From Rhizopus sp. PT2906 (Eukaryota > Mucoromycota > Mucoromycetes > Mucorales > Rhizopodaceae), in contig JAMYHX010000480.1 in the NCBI GenBank assembly GCA_025529335.1, positions 1 through 32,656 on the forward strand: a DNA stretch of 32,656 nucleotides. The letters run 5' to 3'. The notes under the pieces are model-generated. The model had not been told where the DNA came from. It did not search any database and was given only the letters and a program-made list of their open reading frames with translations. The position numbers and the translations under genes are program-made. Every line of letters starts with the position of its first letter. The stretch's first letter is position 1. Of the stretch, positions 10,139 to 22,464 are shown piece by piece.

Positions 10139-13100
10139 ATGTCTATCAACAACGAAAACAAGTCATGGGCTGGTGCTATTCCTCCCGCTCAAGGTTTATA
10201 TAATCCTGAATTTGAAAAAGATGCCTGTGGTGTTGGTTTTATGGTACATGTCAAAGGTGTACGCTCTCACAAGATTTTATCTGAAGCAAGTTACATTTTA
10301 TGTAACATGACTCATCGTGGTGCTAGTGGTGCTGATATTCGTGATGGTGATGGCGCAGGCGTCATGACGGGCATCCCTCATGAATTCTTTGTAAATGAAA
10401 CAAGCCGTCTTTTGGGTATCTCTTTACCTCCTGAAGGTCAATATGCTGTTGGTAACCTCTTCATGAAGGGTGATGCTGAATCCGTAGCTGAAAGCAAGAA
10501 AGTGTTCGAACAACTTGCTGAGGCCCTTCATCTCAAAGTACTCGGTTGGCGTACTGTTCCTCGTGATTCTTCTATCATTGGCCCTGCTGCAAGATCAAAG
10601 GAACCTGCTATCGAACAACCCTTTGTTGTTTTGGCTGATCAATCCAAGGAATTTGATGAACCCTACTTCGAACGTCAGCTCTATGTCCTTCGCAAGCATG
10701 CTACTCATACCCTTACCATGAAGAAATGGTTCTATATCTGTTCTCTTTCAAACAAGAATATTGTCTACAAGGGTCAGTTGACACCTAAGCAGGTCTATCT
10801 CTATTTCCACGATTTGAACAATGTGCAATACACAACTCATTTTGCCCTCGTTCACTCTCGTTTCTCCACAAACACTTTTCCCTCCTGGGATCGTGCTCAA
10901 CCCATGCGTTGGTGTGCTCATAACGGTAAGTAATTTCGAAAGAGTAAAGGGCCATATACTTATCTGTGCTTATAGGTGAAATCAATACCGTACGTGGAAA
11001 TAAGAATTGGATGCGCTCTCGTGAAGGTGTAATGGCATCTGACAAGTTTGGTAACGAGCTGGACTTGCTTTACCCTATCATTGAAGAAGGAGGATCTGAC
11101 TCTGCTGCATTCGATAACGTCCTCGAATTGCTCGTCATCAACGGTGTCTTGACCTTACCTGAAGCCGTCATGATGATGATTCCCGAAGCTTGGCAGAACC
11201 ATGAACAAATGAGTCCTGAAGTCAAGGCCTTTTATCAATGGGCTGCTTCTCTCATGGAACCTTGGGATGGTCCCGCTCTTTTCACCTTCTCTGATGGTCG
11301 TTACTGTGGTGCCTCCTTGGATCGTAACGGTCTTCGTCCATGCCGTTACTACTTGACTTCTGACGATATCATGATCTGTGCCTCTGAAGTTGGTACTGTT
11401 TTCATTGATCCCGAAACGGTTGTCGAAAAGGGTCGTTTGAAGCCTGGTCGTATGCTGTTGGTAGATACCGTCGAAGGTATCATTGTTGATGACAAGCAAC
11501 TCAAGCTTCAAACCGCTGCCAAGCGTAACTTCCAGGAATGGATCAAGAACCAAAACATTATTCTCAAGGACATTGTCGAAAAGACAGATAAAGTGCAACA
11601 AATTCCTGCTCTTGATGAAACCACTGTTCAGGCCGATCCTCGTCTTAAGGCCTTTGGCTACACCTTGGAACAACTCAACTTGATCATGGTTCCCTTGGCC
11701 TCTACTGGTAAGGAACCTTTGGGCTCTATGGGTAATGATACTGCTCTCGCCTGTCTTGCCGAGCAGCCTCGTTTGATTTACGAATACTTCCGTGAACTTT
11801 TCGCTCAAGTCACTAATCCTCCCATTGATCCCATTCGTGAAGAAATCGTCATGTCACTCGAGTGCTATGTTGGTCCCAAGGGTAACATTTTGGAAATGGA
11901 TGAAAGCCAGTGTCACCAATTAGCCTTGCCTTCTCCTATCCTTTCTATGCAAGAGTTGGCTGCTATCAAGTACATGTCCGATGTTTATCCTTCTTGGAAG
12001 GTTCAAACGATTGACATCACCTTTGCCAAGTCTGAAGGTGTTGAAGGCTATGTCAACACTTTGGAACGCATCTGTAAGGAAGTTTCTACAGCTATTGATA
12101 ACGGATATAAGATCATTGTTCTCTCTGATCGTGCTGTGAACGCTGAGCGTGTGGCCATCTCTTCCTTGATCGCTGCTGGTGGTGTTCATCACTACTTGGT
12201 CCGTAGCAAGCAACGTAGTCGTATTGCCTTGATGGTTGAAACCGGTGAAGCTCGTGAAGTCCACCACTTTTGTGTTCTCTTGGGTTACGGTGTTGATGCC
12301 GTCTGTCCTTACTTGGCTATGGAAGCCATGGTCAAGCTTTGCCGTGAAAAGGCTGTTCATGAAGGCTTGACACCTGAGAAGCTCATCTACAACTTTAAGA
12401 AGGGTATCGACAATGGTATTCTCAAGGTTATGTCCAAGATGGGTATCTCTACCTTAGCCTCTTACAAGGGTGCACAAATCTTTGAAGCTCTCGGTGTTGA
12501 TGACAGTGTCATCTCTCGTTGCTTCTCTGGTACTGCTTCTCGTATCAAGGGTGTCACCTTTGATATCTTTGCCTTGGATGCACTTACTCTTCATGAGACT
12601 GGTTATCCTACCCGCAATACTGTTCAGCCTGTTGGCCTTCCAGAATCTGGTGAATACCACTGGCGTGACGGTGGTGCTCCTCACATTGCTGAGCCTAATG
12701 GTATTGCTAATCTTCAAGATGCTGTTCGTCAAAAGAACCAATCCTCTTATGATGCTTACTCTCGCAATGCTTATGAAGCCATCAAGAAGTGTACTCTCCG
12801 TGGTATGCTCGATTTTGACTATGACAATGCCAAGCCTATTCCTATTGATCAGGTCGAATCTTGGGACAAGATTGTCAAGCGCTTTGTCACTGGTGCCATG
12901 TCTTATGGTTCTATTTCTATGGAAGCCCACTCTTCCTTGGCTATTGCCATGAACAAATTAGGAGGTAAATCCAACACAGGTGAAGGTGGTGAGAAGCCTG
13001 AGCGTTCAAAGCCCCTTGACAATGGTGATTCCATGCGTTCTGCCATCAAGCAAGTCGCCTCTGGTCGTTTTGGTGTCACTAGTTTCTACCTCTCCGACTC

Positions 13101-16100
13101 TGATGAATTGCAGATCAAGATGGCTCAAGGTGCCAAGCCCGGTGAAGGTGGTGAGTTGGCTGGTAGCAAAGTATCTGAAGAAATTGCTAGCACCAGAAAG
13201 ACGACTCCTGGTATCGGTCTTATCTCTCCTCCTCCTCACCACGATATTTACTCTATCGAAGACTTGAAGCAGCTGATCTATGACTTGAAGTGCTCTAACC
13301 CTCGCGCTCGTGTCTCTGTCAAACTTGTATCTGAAGTCGGTGTGGGTATTGTTGCTGCCGGTGTTGCCAAGGCTAAGGCTGATCATATCCTTATCTCTGG
13401 TCACGATGGTGGTACTGGTGCTTCTCGATGGACTGGTATCAAGTACGCTGGTCTTCCCTGGGAATTGGGTCTTGCTGAAACTCATCAGACTTTGGTTCTT
13501 AATGACTTGCGTGGCCGTGTCATCGTTCAGACTGATGGTCAAATCAAGACAGGTCGTGATATTGCTATTGCCTGTTTGCTTGGTGCTGAAGAATGGGGTT
13601 TTGCTACTACACCCCTTATCGCTCTTGGTTGTATCATGATGAGAAAGTGTCACTTGGTAAGTAATTTATACTGTCTGTATTAAAGTGCTCGTATTAATTT
13701 TATTATAGAATACTTGTCCTGTCGGTATTGCTACTCAAGATCCCGAGTTGCGTAAGAAGTTTGAAGGTTCTCCTGAACATGTCATCAACTTCTTCTATTA
13801 TCTTGCTGAAGAATTACGTGGCATCATGGCTAAGCTTGGTTTCCGTACAATCAATGAAATGGTTGGCCGTGCTGACATGCTCAAGGTCAACGAGTCCCTT
13901 CGTACCTTCAAGACTGCCAACTTGGACTTGTCTCCCATCTTGACACCCGCCTCTTCTCTTCGTCCTAACGTTGCCAACTACTGCGTTACCAAGCAGAAGC
14001 ATAACCTCCACATTCGTTTGGATAATTACTTTATTGAAGAAGCTGAAAGTGCCTTGACTAACAAGGAAAAGGTCTACATTGAAGCTGATGTTGTCAACAC
14101 CGATCGTGCCTTGGGTACTACTCTCTCTTACCATGTCTCTAAACGTCATGGCGAAAACGGTTTACCCTCCGATACGATCCACATCAAGTTGAAGGGATCT
14201 GCTGGTCAATCTCTTGGTGCCTTCCTTGCTCCTGGTATCTTCTTTGAATTGGAAGGTGACTCAAACGATTATGTCGGTAAGGGTCTTTCTGGTGGTAAGA
14301 TTGCCATTTATCCCCCCAAGTCATCTACCTTCAAGTCTGAAGACAATGTTATTGTTGGTAACGTCTGTTTGTATGGTGCCACCAGTGGTAAGGCCTTCTT
14401 CCGTGGTATTGCCGCTGAGCGTTTCTGTGTACGTAACTCTGGCGCTCACGCTGTCTGTGAAGGTGTTGGTGATCACGGTTGTGAATACATGACAGGTGGT
14501 CGTGTTGTCATCCTCGGCAGCACCGGTCGTAACTTTGCTGCTGGTATGTCTGGTGGTATCGCTTATGTCTTGGATGTCAATGATCAATTCAAGAAGAATG
14601 TCAACTTGGAAATGGTTGAACTTGATACTGTCAATGATGAAGAACGCATCGCTGAATTACGTGATCTGATTGAAGACCACCGCCACTACACTGGCTCTGA
14701 AATCGCTGATCGTGTGCTCAAGAACTTTAATGAATATCTTCCCAAGTTCGTTATGGTCATGCCTACTGAATACCGTGCTCTTTTGGAAAAGCAACGTGCT
14801 GAAAAGAATGCTGTCGCTGCTCCTAAGCCCTGTGAAGAAATTCACAAGAAGAAAGCTGAGCCTCAGGTTGAAGATCTCGAAGACAGTGTCTTGGCCGAAG
14901 AAGCTGTTCTTGCTCGTCGTGCCAAATTGGACAAGGTCCGTGGTTTCATGAAGTACAAGCGCAGAACTGACCGTTACCGTGATGCTAAGAAGCGTTTGGG
15001 TGACTGGAAAGAAATCAACGATCGCTTGACTCGTAGCCAACTCCATGAACAAGCTGCTCGTTGTATGGACTGTGGTGTTCCCTTCTGTCAATCTGACACT
15101 GGTTGTCCTATCGGTAACATCATCCCCAAGTGGAACGAACTTGTGTACAAGGATAACTGGAAGGAAGCTCTTGATCGTCTTTTGATGACCAACAACTTCC
15201 CTGAATTCACAGGCAGAGTTTGTCCTGCTCCTTGTGAGAATGCTTGTGTTTTGGGTATCACCGAACCTCCTGTTGCTATCAAGAGCATTGAATGTGCCAT
15301 CATTGACCGTGCCTTCCAAGAAGGTTGGATCGTTCCTCAGCCTCCTGCTCAACGTACCGGTAAGAAGATTGCCATCATTGGTTCAGGTCCTGCTGGTTTA
15401 GCCGCTGCTGATCAATTGAACAAGGCTGGTCATCTTGTCACCGTTTATGATCGTAATGACCGTATGGGCGGTCTTTTGATGTATGGTATTCCCAACATGA
15501 AGCTTGACAAGAAGATTGTTCAACGTCGTATTGATCTCATGGCCGCTGAAGGCATCACATTTGTTCCCAATGCTCATATTGGTGTTGACGTTGATGCCAA
15601 CGCTATTCGTGAAGAAAACGATGCTCTGATTGTTGCTACTGGTGCCACCTGGCCACGCGATCTCAAGATTCCTGGTCGTGAATTGGATGGTATTCACTTT
15701 GCCATGGAGTTCTTGCAAGCCAATACCAAGTCTCTTTTGGACAGTGACCTCAAGGATGGTCAATACCTCTCTGCTAAGGATAAGCGTGTTATTGTCATTG
15801 GTGGTGGTGACACAGGTAATGACTGTATAGGTACCTCTCTTCGTCATGGTTGCAAGTCTGTTGTCAACTTTGAATTGCTTCCTCAGCCTCCCAACACACG
15901 TGCACCTGATAACCCATGGCCTCAATTCGCTAGAGTCTTCAAGGTCGATTACGGTCACTCTGAAGTCATTGCCCAAACCGGACGCGATCCTCGTGAATAC
16001 TGTGTCTTGTCTAAGCGCTTTGTGGGTAATGCTGATGGTAAATTGACTGGTATTGAAACTGTTCGTGTTGAATGGATCAAATCTGAAGACGGCAAATGGT

Positions 16101-16441
16101 CTATGAAGGAAGTTCCTGGATCTGAACAATTCTTTGAAGCCGATCTTATCTTACTCTCCATGGGTTTCTTGGGCCCTGAAACTAGCTTGATCAAGCAGCT
16201 CGAATTGAAGCAAGATGTCCGTTCCAACATTGAAACACCCAAGTCCAAGTACAGTACATCCGTTCCTGGTGTCTATGCTGCTGGTGACTGTCGTCGTGGT
16301 CAATCATTGATTGTTTGGGGTATTAATGAAGGAAGACAATGTGCTCGTGAAGTAGATGCCGACCTGATGGGTAATACTTACTTGCCAGTTCCTGGTGGTA
16401 TTCAACAACGTATTGTTGAAACCATTGAAGTATGTAATTAA
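10139..16441 (+). CDS. GLT1: NADH-dependent glutamate synthase (GOGAT)
   Basis: Three exons (10139-10925, 10976-13656, 13709-16441) encode 2066 aa, the usual size of fungal Glt1. It makes two glutamates from glutamine and 2-oxoglutarate using NADH, the second step of ammonium assimilation. Residue Cys30, in DACGVGF, is the class II amidotransferase nucleophile, exposed once a 29-residue propeptide is removed. The FMN/2-oxoglutarate domain starts near 905 (SYGSISMEAH). The 3Fe-4S cysteines are C1148, C1154 and C1159, and intron 2 falls between the second and third. The GXGXG beta-helix domain follows near 1410. The beta-subunit-like part has 4Fe-4S cysteines from C1608 (CMDCGVPFC, GRVCPAPCENAC), an FAD Rossmann motif near 1713 (GSGPAG) and an NADH-binding motif near 1851 (GGGDTGND). 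The alpha-beta fusion is the eukaryotic NADH type. Codon use is strongly biased, suggesting high expression. The start is ATG 10139; TTG codons just upstream are not used. Confidence 0.98.
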
Positions 16442-16477
16442 ATTGTGTAAATTTATAGATATAATATATAAATAATT

Positions 16478-16483
16478 AATAAA
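16478..16483 (+). terminator. GLT1 polyadenylation signal
   Basis: A canonical AATAAA hexamer lies 37 bases after the GLT1 stop codon, followed by an A-rich run around 16490-16503. This fits the 3' end of the GLT1 transcript. Confidence 0.55.
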
Positions 16484-16890
16484 ATCAAAAACGTAAAAAA
16501 AAAACAATCTAGTTTGCTTACACATAAAATATGAGTGTCCTCTTTGTTTCCTGTTTACACATAAATATATTATTAGTATGAATTTTTTTTTTCGAACGCT
16601 ATTCCTAAAAGCAATGTAAAGTTGACAAGTGCTTCCCCAAAAGATAGCCAACTGATGATGTGGTTCAATATATAAATAAATTCCTGTTGTTGAATCCACC
16701 GTATTGAGTGAGGACAAACGTAGATGCTTGAGCGAGCGATTCTCTTTCATGTCAAGATTTTATTAACCCAAAGAATCAAGTCCATGATCCTTGGGGATCA
16801 TTTATGGCTGGTTCCTGGTGAAGATGTTTTCCTTGGTTTGGAAACAAGTAATCCCAGGCTGAGACACATAATGAAGAGCGTGCTGTTAGA

Positions 16891-17482
16891 GTAAGTTGAC
16901 AATTAAAAACATCAAACAGATTTCCCACTCACTTTCATTTTAATGAAGCCGCTCTTCATTTCGACTATCATGAAGGGGCCCCAGTCTTCTTTCGAAGACA
17001 CGCTGACGATGGTATTGTGCTGTTTGGGCGTCCTTGTGCAGTCCGACCTGCCATAAGGTACGCCCAACAGGAGTTGTCCTGCTTTTTTGAACATCTCCCC
17101 CTCCTACTACCCTCAAGTTGGAAAAGGTGCGTAAAAGCAATGCACATGTTTGATATGTTTCGTGTTTGTCTCACCTGAGTGATAGATTAGATCCTTGAAG
17201 GAAGGCCTGGCTCTTCTCGAGGACAACTGTCAAGACAAGAAGACCAGGCTGGAGGAGATACGCCTTCAAATATGAAGGCTGATGGATGAGAGAGTCGTCC
17301 TTGAAGAAATGATTGAGGCTTGTTGGAGGAGCTTTTCAATAAAAGTTTAAAAGTTGTCAAGTTATGAGATTTCTTTTTGCTTAAATAAAAAGTTTTTTCT
17401 TATTTTTTGAAAATTACGATGCGGTTTGGCATAACTCTCCATAAGTTTATTTATTTTTTGCGTAGGAATATAATCCTACGCA
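16891..17482 (+). pseudogene. Relic element copy A
   Basis: This stretch shares two well-conserved blocks with 26006-26735. Block 1 (16891-16945) reads GTAAGTTGACAATTAAAA onward and ends T-rich. Block 2 (17110-17230) includes ATATGTTTCGTGTTT, GATTAGATC and a coding-like segment. The GT at 16891 and 17127 and the AG at 17189-17190 look like intron borders. Joining AAAAG at 17122-17126 to the segment at 17191 gives RSLKEGLALLEDNCQDKKTR, a charged coiled-coil-like stretch that soon meets a stop. The unit ends near an AATAAAAG, and the 12-mer TATTTTTTGCGT follows at 17452-17463 in both copies. I take it as a decayed gene or retroelement tail; its identity is unknown. Confidence 0.45.
17459..17482. 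repeat. Perfect 9-base inverted repeat
   Basis: TGCGTAGGA (17459-17467) and TCCTACGCA (17474-17482) form a perfect stem with a six-base ATATAA loop, between T-rich flanks. It directly follows relic copy A at the same place where copy B is followed by a longer palindrome. Its function is unknown. Confidence 0.6.
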
Positions 17483-19250
17483 TTTTATTTAGATAGGATC
17501 TTGCTACTTGACAGATAGCTTTACCGTGCCAAGTGTAATGAAAAAGTTTGTTGTAATGAGCATATCGTGATGCTCTTTTTCATAGTGAAGGAGACATACT
17601 TGGTAAATGCATTATTCTAGGAACACGAACATTGGCTTCAAAATGCTCTTCTTTAAAAAATCAAGCTCATAATTGTTACTAGCTCTCTTTCATATCTCTA
17701 ATTTTAGGAGCAAACGCTTCCATGCAGATTTGATTATTTATTACATTAGGCATTGACAGTAAAACTGTTTTTATTCAAGACAGTGCCAATCGTTAGTAAA
17801 AGTCTAGAGCTATGCTTTAGAAGCGGACGGCGAGAAAGGCGGTCACTTGATTAAACCTCGATTTGGAATATGTACAAAGCATCCACTTCCGTTTTTTTTT
17901 CTCTTTTTTCTTTTTTTTTTTTCTTTTTTCTTTTTCCCCCTTATTACGCCTACTCAACCAAAACAACGCTCGCTTCTATGTTCGGTCGCAAGTCAATTCA
18001 CGGTATCCGGAAGGCGCACCACGCACTTTGCCTCACATTGTAACCTAGCGCTTCTTTGTTGGTGATTCAAAGAGAAGCAGGATACTGGAGTTTGCCACGG
18101 AAAAGATGCCATGGATCTCCTAGTGATTAAAAAGCACGCTCTGTATTCCTGCGGGGATCGTGCCATCTAAGTGTGGCTACCTGAAAAAATGCTTATGCTG
18201 TCGCTAGGCGGTATCGAACCAAAAGCTATTTTGGGTAGTTTAATGCGTGCTGAAGCGCGAGTCGCGCGGCGGTTGTTTAGGGGTAAGGCTTAGGGAGACG
18301 GGATGACCTTTTCTTTCTAGACTGGTTTGATCAGTTGTCTGTCCTGGATCACAGACGCTGCGAAACTGTCTTTGTAGATCAAATGGATATAAACGAAAAA
18401 TGAAACGAAAATAATAGCTTTCAAGAACGTCGCTTTTTTTTTTCTCATGGAAGTTTTTTTTTTTTTTGTTGTTGTTGTTGTTGTTGTTTGTTTGTTTGTT
18501 TACATTTAAACAGGTTTTACGCCCACTTTATGCATGAGTGCTAAAAGCATGATATTCATAATTAGCCAATCATTGTCTTGATGTACACATCGTACTTTTG
18601 ATCAGAGTGGGCATTTATTTTTAAGAGTGTAATAATAAACTATTGGTTATGTCCAGTGTTTGATGTACACATTAAAGAACTTATCTGTGATATTTCCATA
18701 ATAAATACATGTATTATCGAAGAATATTCTATTTCGCTACTATATGGAGACTATGCTGTATTTTTTTTCTAAGCTTATCAAGGTTGGCCATGATTGACAG
18801 ACTTCATTCTATTTTTATTTTTCTATTGTATAATACTAAATGTGCACATAGGTGCCTCCAGATAATCTCAGAGCTTAAAATCTTATGAAAATCTCAGGGT
18901 ATAATAATCAATCAATAATATCTTTGTTGTAACAAAAAAAAAGGGGGGGGGAGAGAGACGGTCAATGTTTATTTTCAATAGCAATATATTTTGCTTTTCT
19001 GGTAAAGACTGTACATAATGGAAATAATCTATACAACAAGTCCAAATAGTATTAACTATTATTATACATAAACATATGGGCAAACGACAAGAAAAAGGAG
19101 GGAGAGAGTGTGTATATGTGATTGAAGGAATGAACAGGATGTCAAATGAAGAATAAAATATAGAAAAAGGGTGTAAAAAAAGAGGGGTAGTAATAATAAA
19201 ATATACAATCTATAATAATATCTATACAAGAAGGTAAAAAAAAAGAAAGA
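17483..19250. other. Intergenic block, low-complexity rich
   Basis: No gene is supported. A small stem (GAGCAT 17558-17563, ATGCTC 17570-17575) is followed by five T. A pyrimidine-rich run lies at about 17890-17940. The part 18240-18300 is noticeably GC-richer than its surroundings. Homopolymer and GTT/GTTT repeats lie at 18454-18501. The last 350 bases before 19250 are purine-rich and are the likely 3' region of the phosphodiesterase gene. Confidence 0.5.
18454..18501. repeat. Poly-T, (GTT)6 and (GTTT)4 microsatellite
   Basis: A 14-base T run (18454-18467) passes into six GTT units (18468-18485) and four GTTT units (18486-18501). It is a simple-sequence repeat in non-coding DNA and is likely to vary in length. 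Confidence 0.9.
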
Positions 19251-21773
19251 CTATTGAATAATACAATGACAGTAGACTGGCCCAGATGATTGAGCTGATT
19301 GATTCCAATCTTCTTGATGCTGATCATGGGATATTTCTTTTGGATATATATGTGATAAACTCGTCATAGCTACAGCAGGCATAGCTGGTAATTTATATTC
19401 TGAGTCTGACTCATTATTGAGTGCGCGTCTATAGTCCTTTTCGTCCTCTACAGTCGTTGACTGAACGATGGCTGTTTCCTCAGTGATTTGATGTTCCTTG
19501 TCAAATGATTCTTTCTTTCTTTCTTCCCAAATAGACAAGTTTCGTTTGATATATTCTACAGGAAATGATAAATCTATTAAAAAGTCAGTTTGTGTGTTCA
19601 GACCAATTATTGTTAATTTACCTTGCATGTAACCTTGGACACTCTCAAACAGTCCAAGCGCTACAAATTTGATAAAGCCAATCTGACTATCTTCCAACAC
19701 GATCTTTGTTCTGTCGTTCATGGGTATCACAGGTAATCCCAGTTCACGTTCTAGATCGCCCTGACAAGCGAATTCTTCTACTAAAATTTGCGCCCATTCA
19801 AATGCACGAGGAAAAGGACGAGCCTAAATTAATAAGAAGGTGTTACAACCTATATGATTGTAATATAATAAAAATAATTACCACATTGCTTATATCTGCA
19901 CACTTCATTAAGCCGCTGCAAAAGAGTAATCTTTCTTCCAGTCTCCTTGATTCATCCCAATCTTTGGGATCGCTGTCCATCAAGCGCTTTGTTTGCTCCT
20001 TGATCTTTGTGACATAATCACCATGCAATGCCATGTCTGTAGCGAGTATGCTTGTAATAACCAGTTTTCTAAAGTCTTTCGTATTTTCTATTAGTAAGAG
20101 GACATAGGTAGACCAGGCGTGTGTGTGTGTATACCTTTATATTTTATTGAGTCTGTGCCACCCAAAAAGGTATCAAATCCATGCTTTTTTAATAATTGAA
20201 ATAAAGTCATTGCATGAAAACTTTCCAAGACTGAATGATCATTGTATAATAATGCTAAAGGAGCCGAAGTATTTATCTATGTACATGATCAGTATTTGAT
20301 GCATCTCTCTATCTTTGCCATTCAATTTACCAAAAATGCATTATTTACACCTGGATGGCCAGTATCATGGCCAATAGCAGCAATCAAGAGAGCAAATATA
20401 TCAATAGATCGTAATATACATCCCTTGTCACATTGAGGTTTGTTGGGCTGAATGGTTGGATCAGCAAATGATAGTAATCCGATATGACATAAAAAGTAAT
20501 AAATACACTGAAGTACATCTACTGCATGAGAAAAGTTATGGTAAGGATTATCGTCATGATATAAATTGGATAAATCAATGACAAAATCATAGAGTTGCTC
20601 TACATAAAAAAAAAAAAGAAGGAGGTCAATACATAAAGTGACCAAAATCAACTAGACTAACCTGGGTTCATTGTTGGCATATTTGGTAGCAAAAGTGCTT
20701 GACTCAAGATGATGACCACACAATGAATCAAGTCTTGATGTGAGAGGTTTAGGGGACTAAAATCCCATAAAGATACTTTCCGTTTCAAGTTTTCTTTATG
20801 TTCACTTTAGGGAGAGTAGGATGAGTGACGATAGAAAGACATGGGAATGATCACATACCTGGTTAATCCCATAAGAAAAGAACCAGTTGATGTACTGAGT
20901 GTAGAAGCTGACATGGATGATGCTGTGTAAGTATCCAATATGAAGCTAAAGTAAAAAAGGGTAAGTGAATTTTTTAAAAAAAAGGAAAACGGGCTGTAAT
21001 TTACTTTATATCTTTGGTAATCAATTGTTTCATCCTCTCATGAATACTATCCGGCAAATATACCGAAGAAGGGTGATAGTGATGATGTGAAGGTTGGGCA
21101 GTAGGTGTAGTTGGTGACATGACTGAAGAAGTACTGAGGGTTGTACTTGAAGAGATGAGGTGGTCTTGATATAAATCTACTTTTTGTCGATAAAGGACCT
21201 GTAGATATTAAAGATGTGTGTGAATGATACTAATAATAAAATAGATCCATTATATATCTACCAAAAACAGTGTTTTGATCACATCAGGTCGTAGTGGATG
21301 CAGTAGATAATCTGCAGCACCAGCTTGAATGCATTCGATCATAAATTGTGAATCATCATTGGTAGAACATACTATATGCTTATTTGGTTATTACTGTTGT
21401 CCATTGTTTATATTAAATGATTATTATTTACCAATAACAGGTATATTTGTTTCTGAAAGTCTATTTACAACTTGAGTGACAATCTCAATTTGTGCCTTGG
21501 GTTCAATAGAATTGTCAAAATCAACTAAAAGAATGGCTGATGATGAAGACATTAACTTGATGTAATTCATACAGGAGTCAAGCTTAGTTTCTTGGTGGAC
21601 TATTGACACTATTAGCTTATAGGATCACACAATGGTTGGTTGAACATACCATGGCCGAATATGGTTGATAACACATTCATGGTTATGTCTTGTTCATTTT
21701 GAATGATAGTATCTGATATATAAAATGGATCGGCTTGCTTTAATATAATAGCAGTACATGCTTGTGGATCCAT
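19251..21773 (-). CDS. Cyclic-nucleotide phosphodiesterase with receiver-like domain
   Basis: Eleven exons on the minus strand: 21773-21650, 21608-21432, 21371-21262, 21198-21005, 20945-20859, 20804-20662, 20599-20331, 20276-20135, 20087-19882, 19823-19622 and 19573-19251, giving 658 aa. The C-terminal half is a class I PDE domain that hydrolyses cAMP and/or cGMP. It has YHNFSHAVDV (H299, H303), the metal-binding H356-D357 in GHDTGHPGVNNAFL, LYNDHSVLESFH after it, D480 in KCADIS, and the SQIGFIKFV helix. Residues 1 to about 140 read as a response-regulator receiver fold: the LLVDFDN strand with D71/D73, a PVIVCSTND strand, and AGAADYLLHPL, where H125 stands in place of the usual receiver lysine. 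A Ser/Thr-rich linker (about 150-180) joins the two. The order resembles Dictyostelium RegA and animal PDE8, so cAMP control by a phosphorelay or a degenerate receiver is plausible but not shown. The last intron is only 48 bases and free of stops. Confidence 0.92.
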
Positions 21774-22048
21774 TTAATGATATAAAGAGAGTGATGTTTG
21801 TATTGTTTATGAAAAGTAGTACAAAATAAGAGAAGAAAGAAATAAAAATAAAAAAGAGAGAGAAAGAAAGAATCACAAAGCTCGAACTGAGAAAAAGAGG
21901 AATTTAAAATAATTTTTGTGTGGAACTATAAAGCCGGTGGACTCATTGTTGCCATAGTGATATTAGGGATCTAGAAGGCTTTTACAACTGTTCTAAAATT
22001 AAATTTAAAATATGTATCCTTATTTATTTTCGTTGTCACTATTTCCTT

Positions 22049-22464
22049 TTATCCTCCATGTAAAGTAGAAATAAAGACGATCTCGTCCTTATCCTCTAAT
22101 TGGTATTCTAATTCATCACATAATTCCCAATCAGTATTATTGATCAAAACCAAGATTCCAGGGCGACTGTTTGTATGATGTCAGCTTATGTTTATAGTAT
22201 GTCTATTATTTTCTTTTCTTACACAGTGTCCTTTTCAACAAACAAGTCCTTCTTTTCAGTCATCATATTATCTCGAATGTAGAATATTAAGTCTTGAAGA
22301 GTAGAACGTTGTCCTGAGCTCTGTGTGGCTGGTAAACGCACTGTATGCTTGCTCACATTGTTAAACAAAAGCTCCATTCCTCCACTAGAAGATGTTGAGA
22401 TTATAATCATCTTTCTTTTAATCCATTTTTACCTGAATTCTACATTAATAGTTAATTCTGACAT
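22049..22464 (-). CDS. URM1: Ubiquitin-related modifier Urm1
   Basis: Three exons on the minus strand (22464-22433, 22384-22223, 22166-22049) encode 103 aa, the normal size. Motifs across the exons include LTINVEFSGGMELLFNN, VRPGILVLINNTDWE and the C-terminal FISTLHGG, whose terminal Gly-Gly is the site of thiocarboxylation. By family knowledge, Uba4 activates Urm1, which then donates sulfur for 2-thiolation of wobble uridine in some tRNAs (with Ncs2/Ncs6) and also modifies proteins such as Ahp1. It acts in the cytosol. Exon 1 is only 32 bases; the joins restore Ser12 (AG plus T) and the VRPG motif exactly. The gene starts 471 bases downstream of the TAF-like gene's stop, on the same strand. 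Nothing in the sequence looks unusual. Confidence 0.97.

Noticed and set aside
15398..16129. Long antisense frames (up to 243 codons) within GLT1
   Set aside because: Strongly codon-biased genes leave long antisense frames. No start context, domain or intron logic supports them.
16912..17094. 60-codon minus-strand frame near copy A
   Set aside because: Copy B does not preserve it, and the conserved blocks fit plus-strand splice sites better.
17558..17580. Hairpin followed by T run, like a bacterial terminator
   Set aside because: The DNA is nuclear fungal, there is no gene ending just before it, and the stem is only six pairs.
18195..18240. tRNA-like T-arm (GGTTCGATACC on the minus strand)
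   Set aside because: It resembles a pol III B box with one mismatch, but the T stem does not pair and no acceptor, D or anticodon arms can be folded around it.
18277..18295. Telomere-like TTAGGG units
   Set aside because: Only two units, 13 bases apart and irregular; too few to call an internal telomeric repeat.
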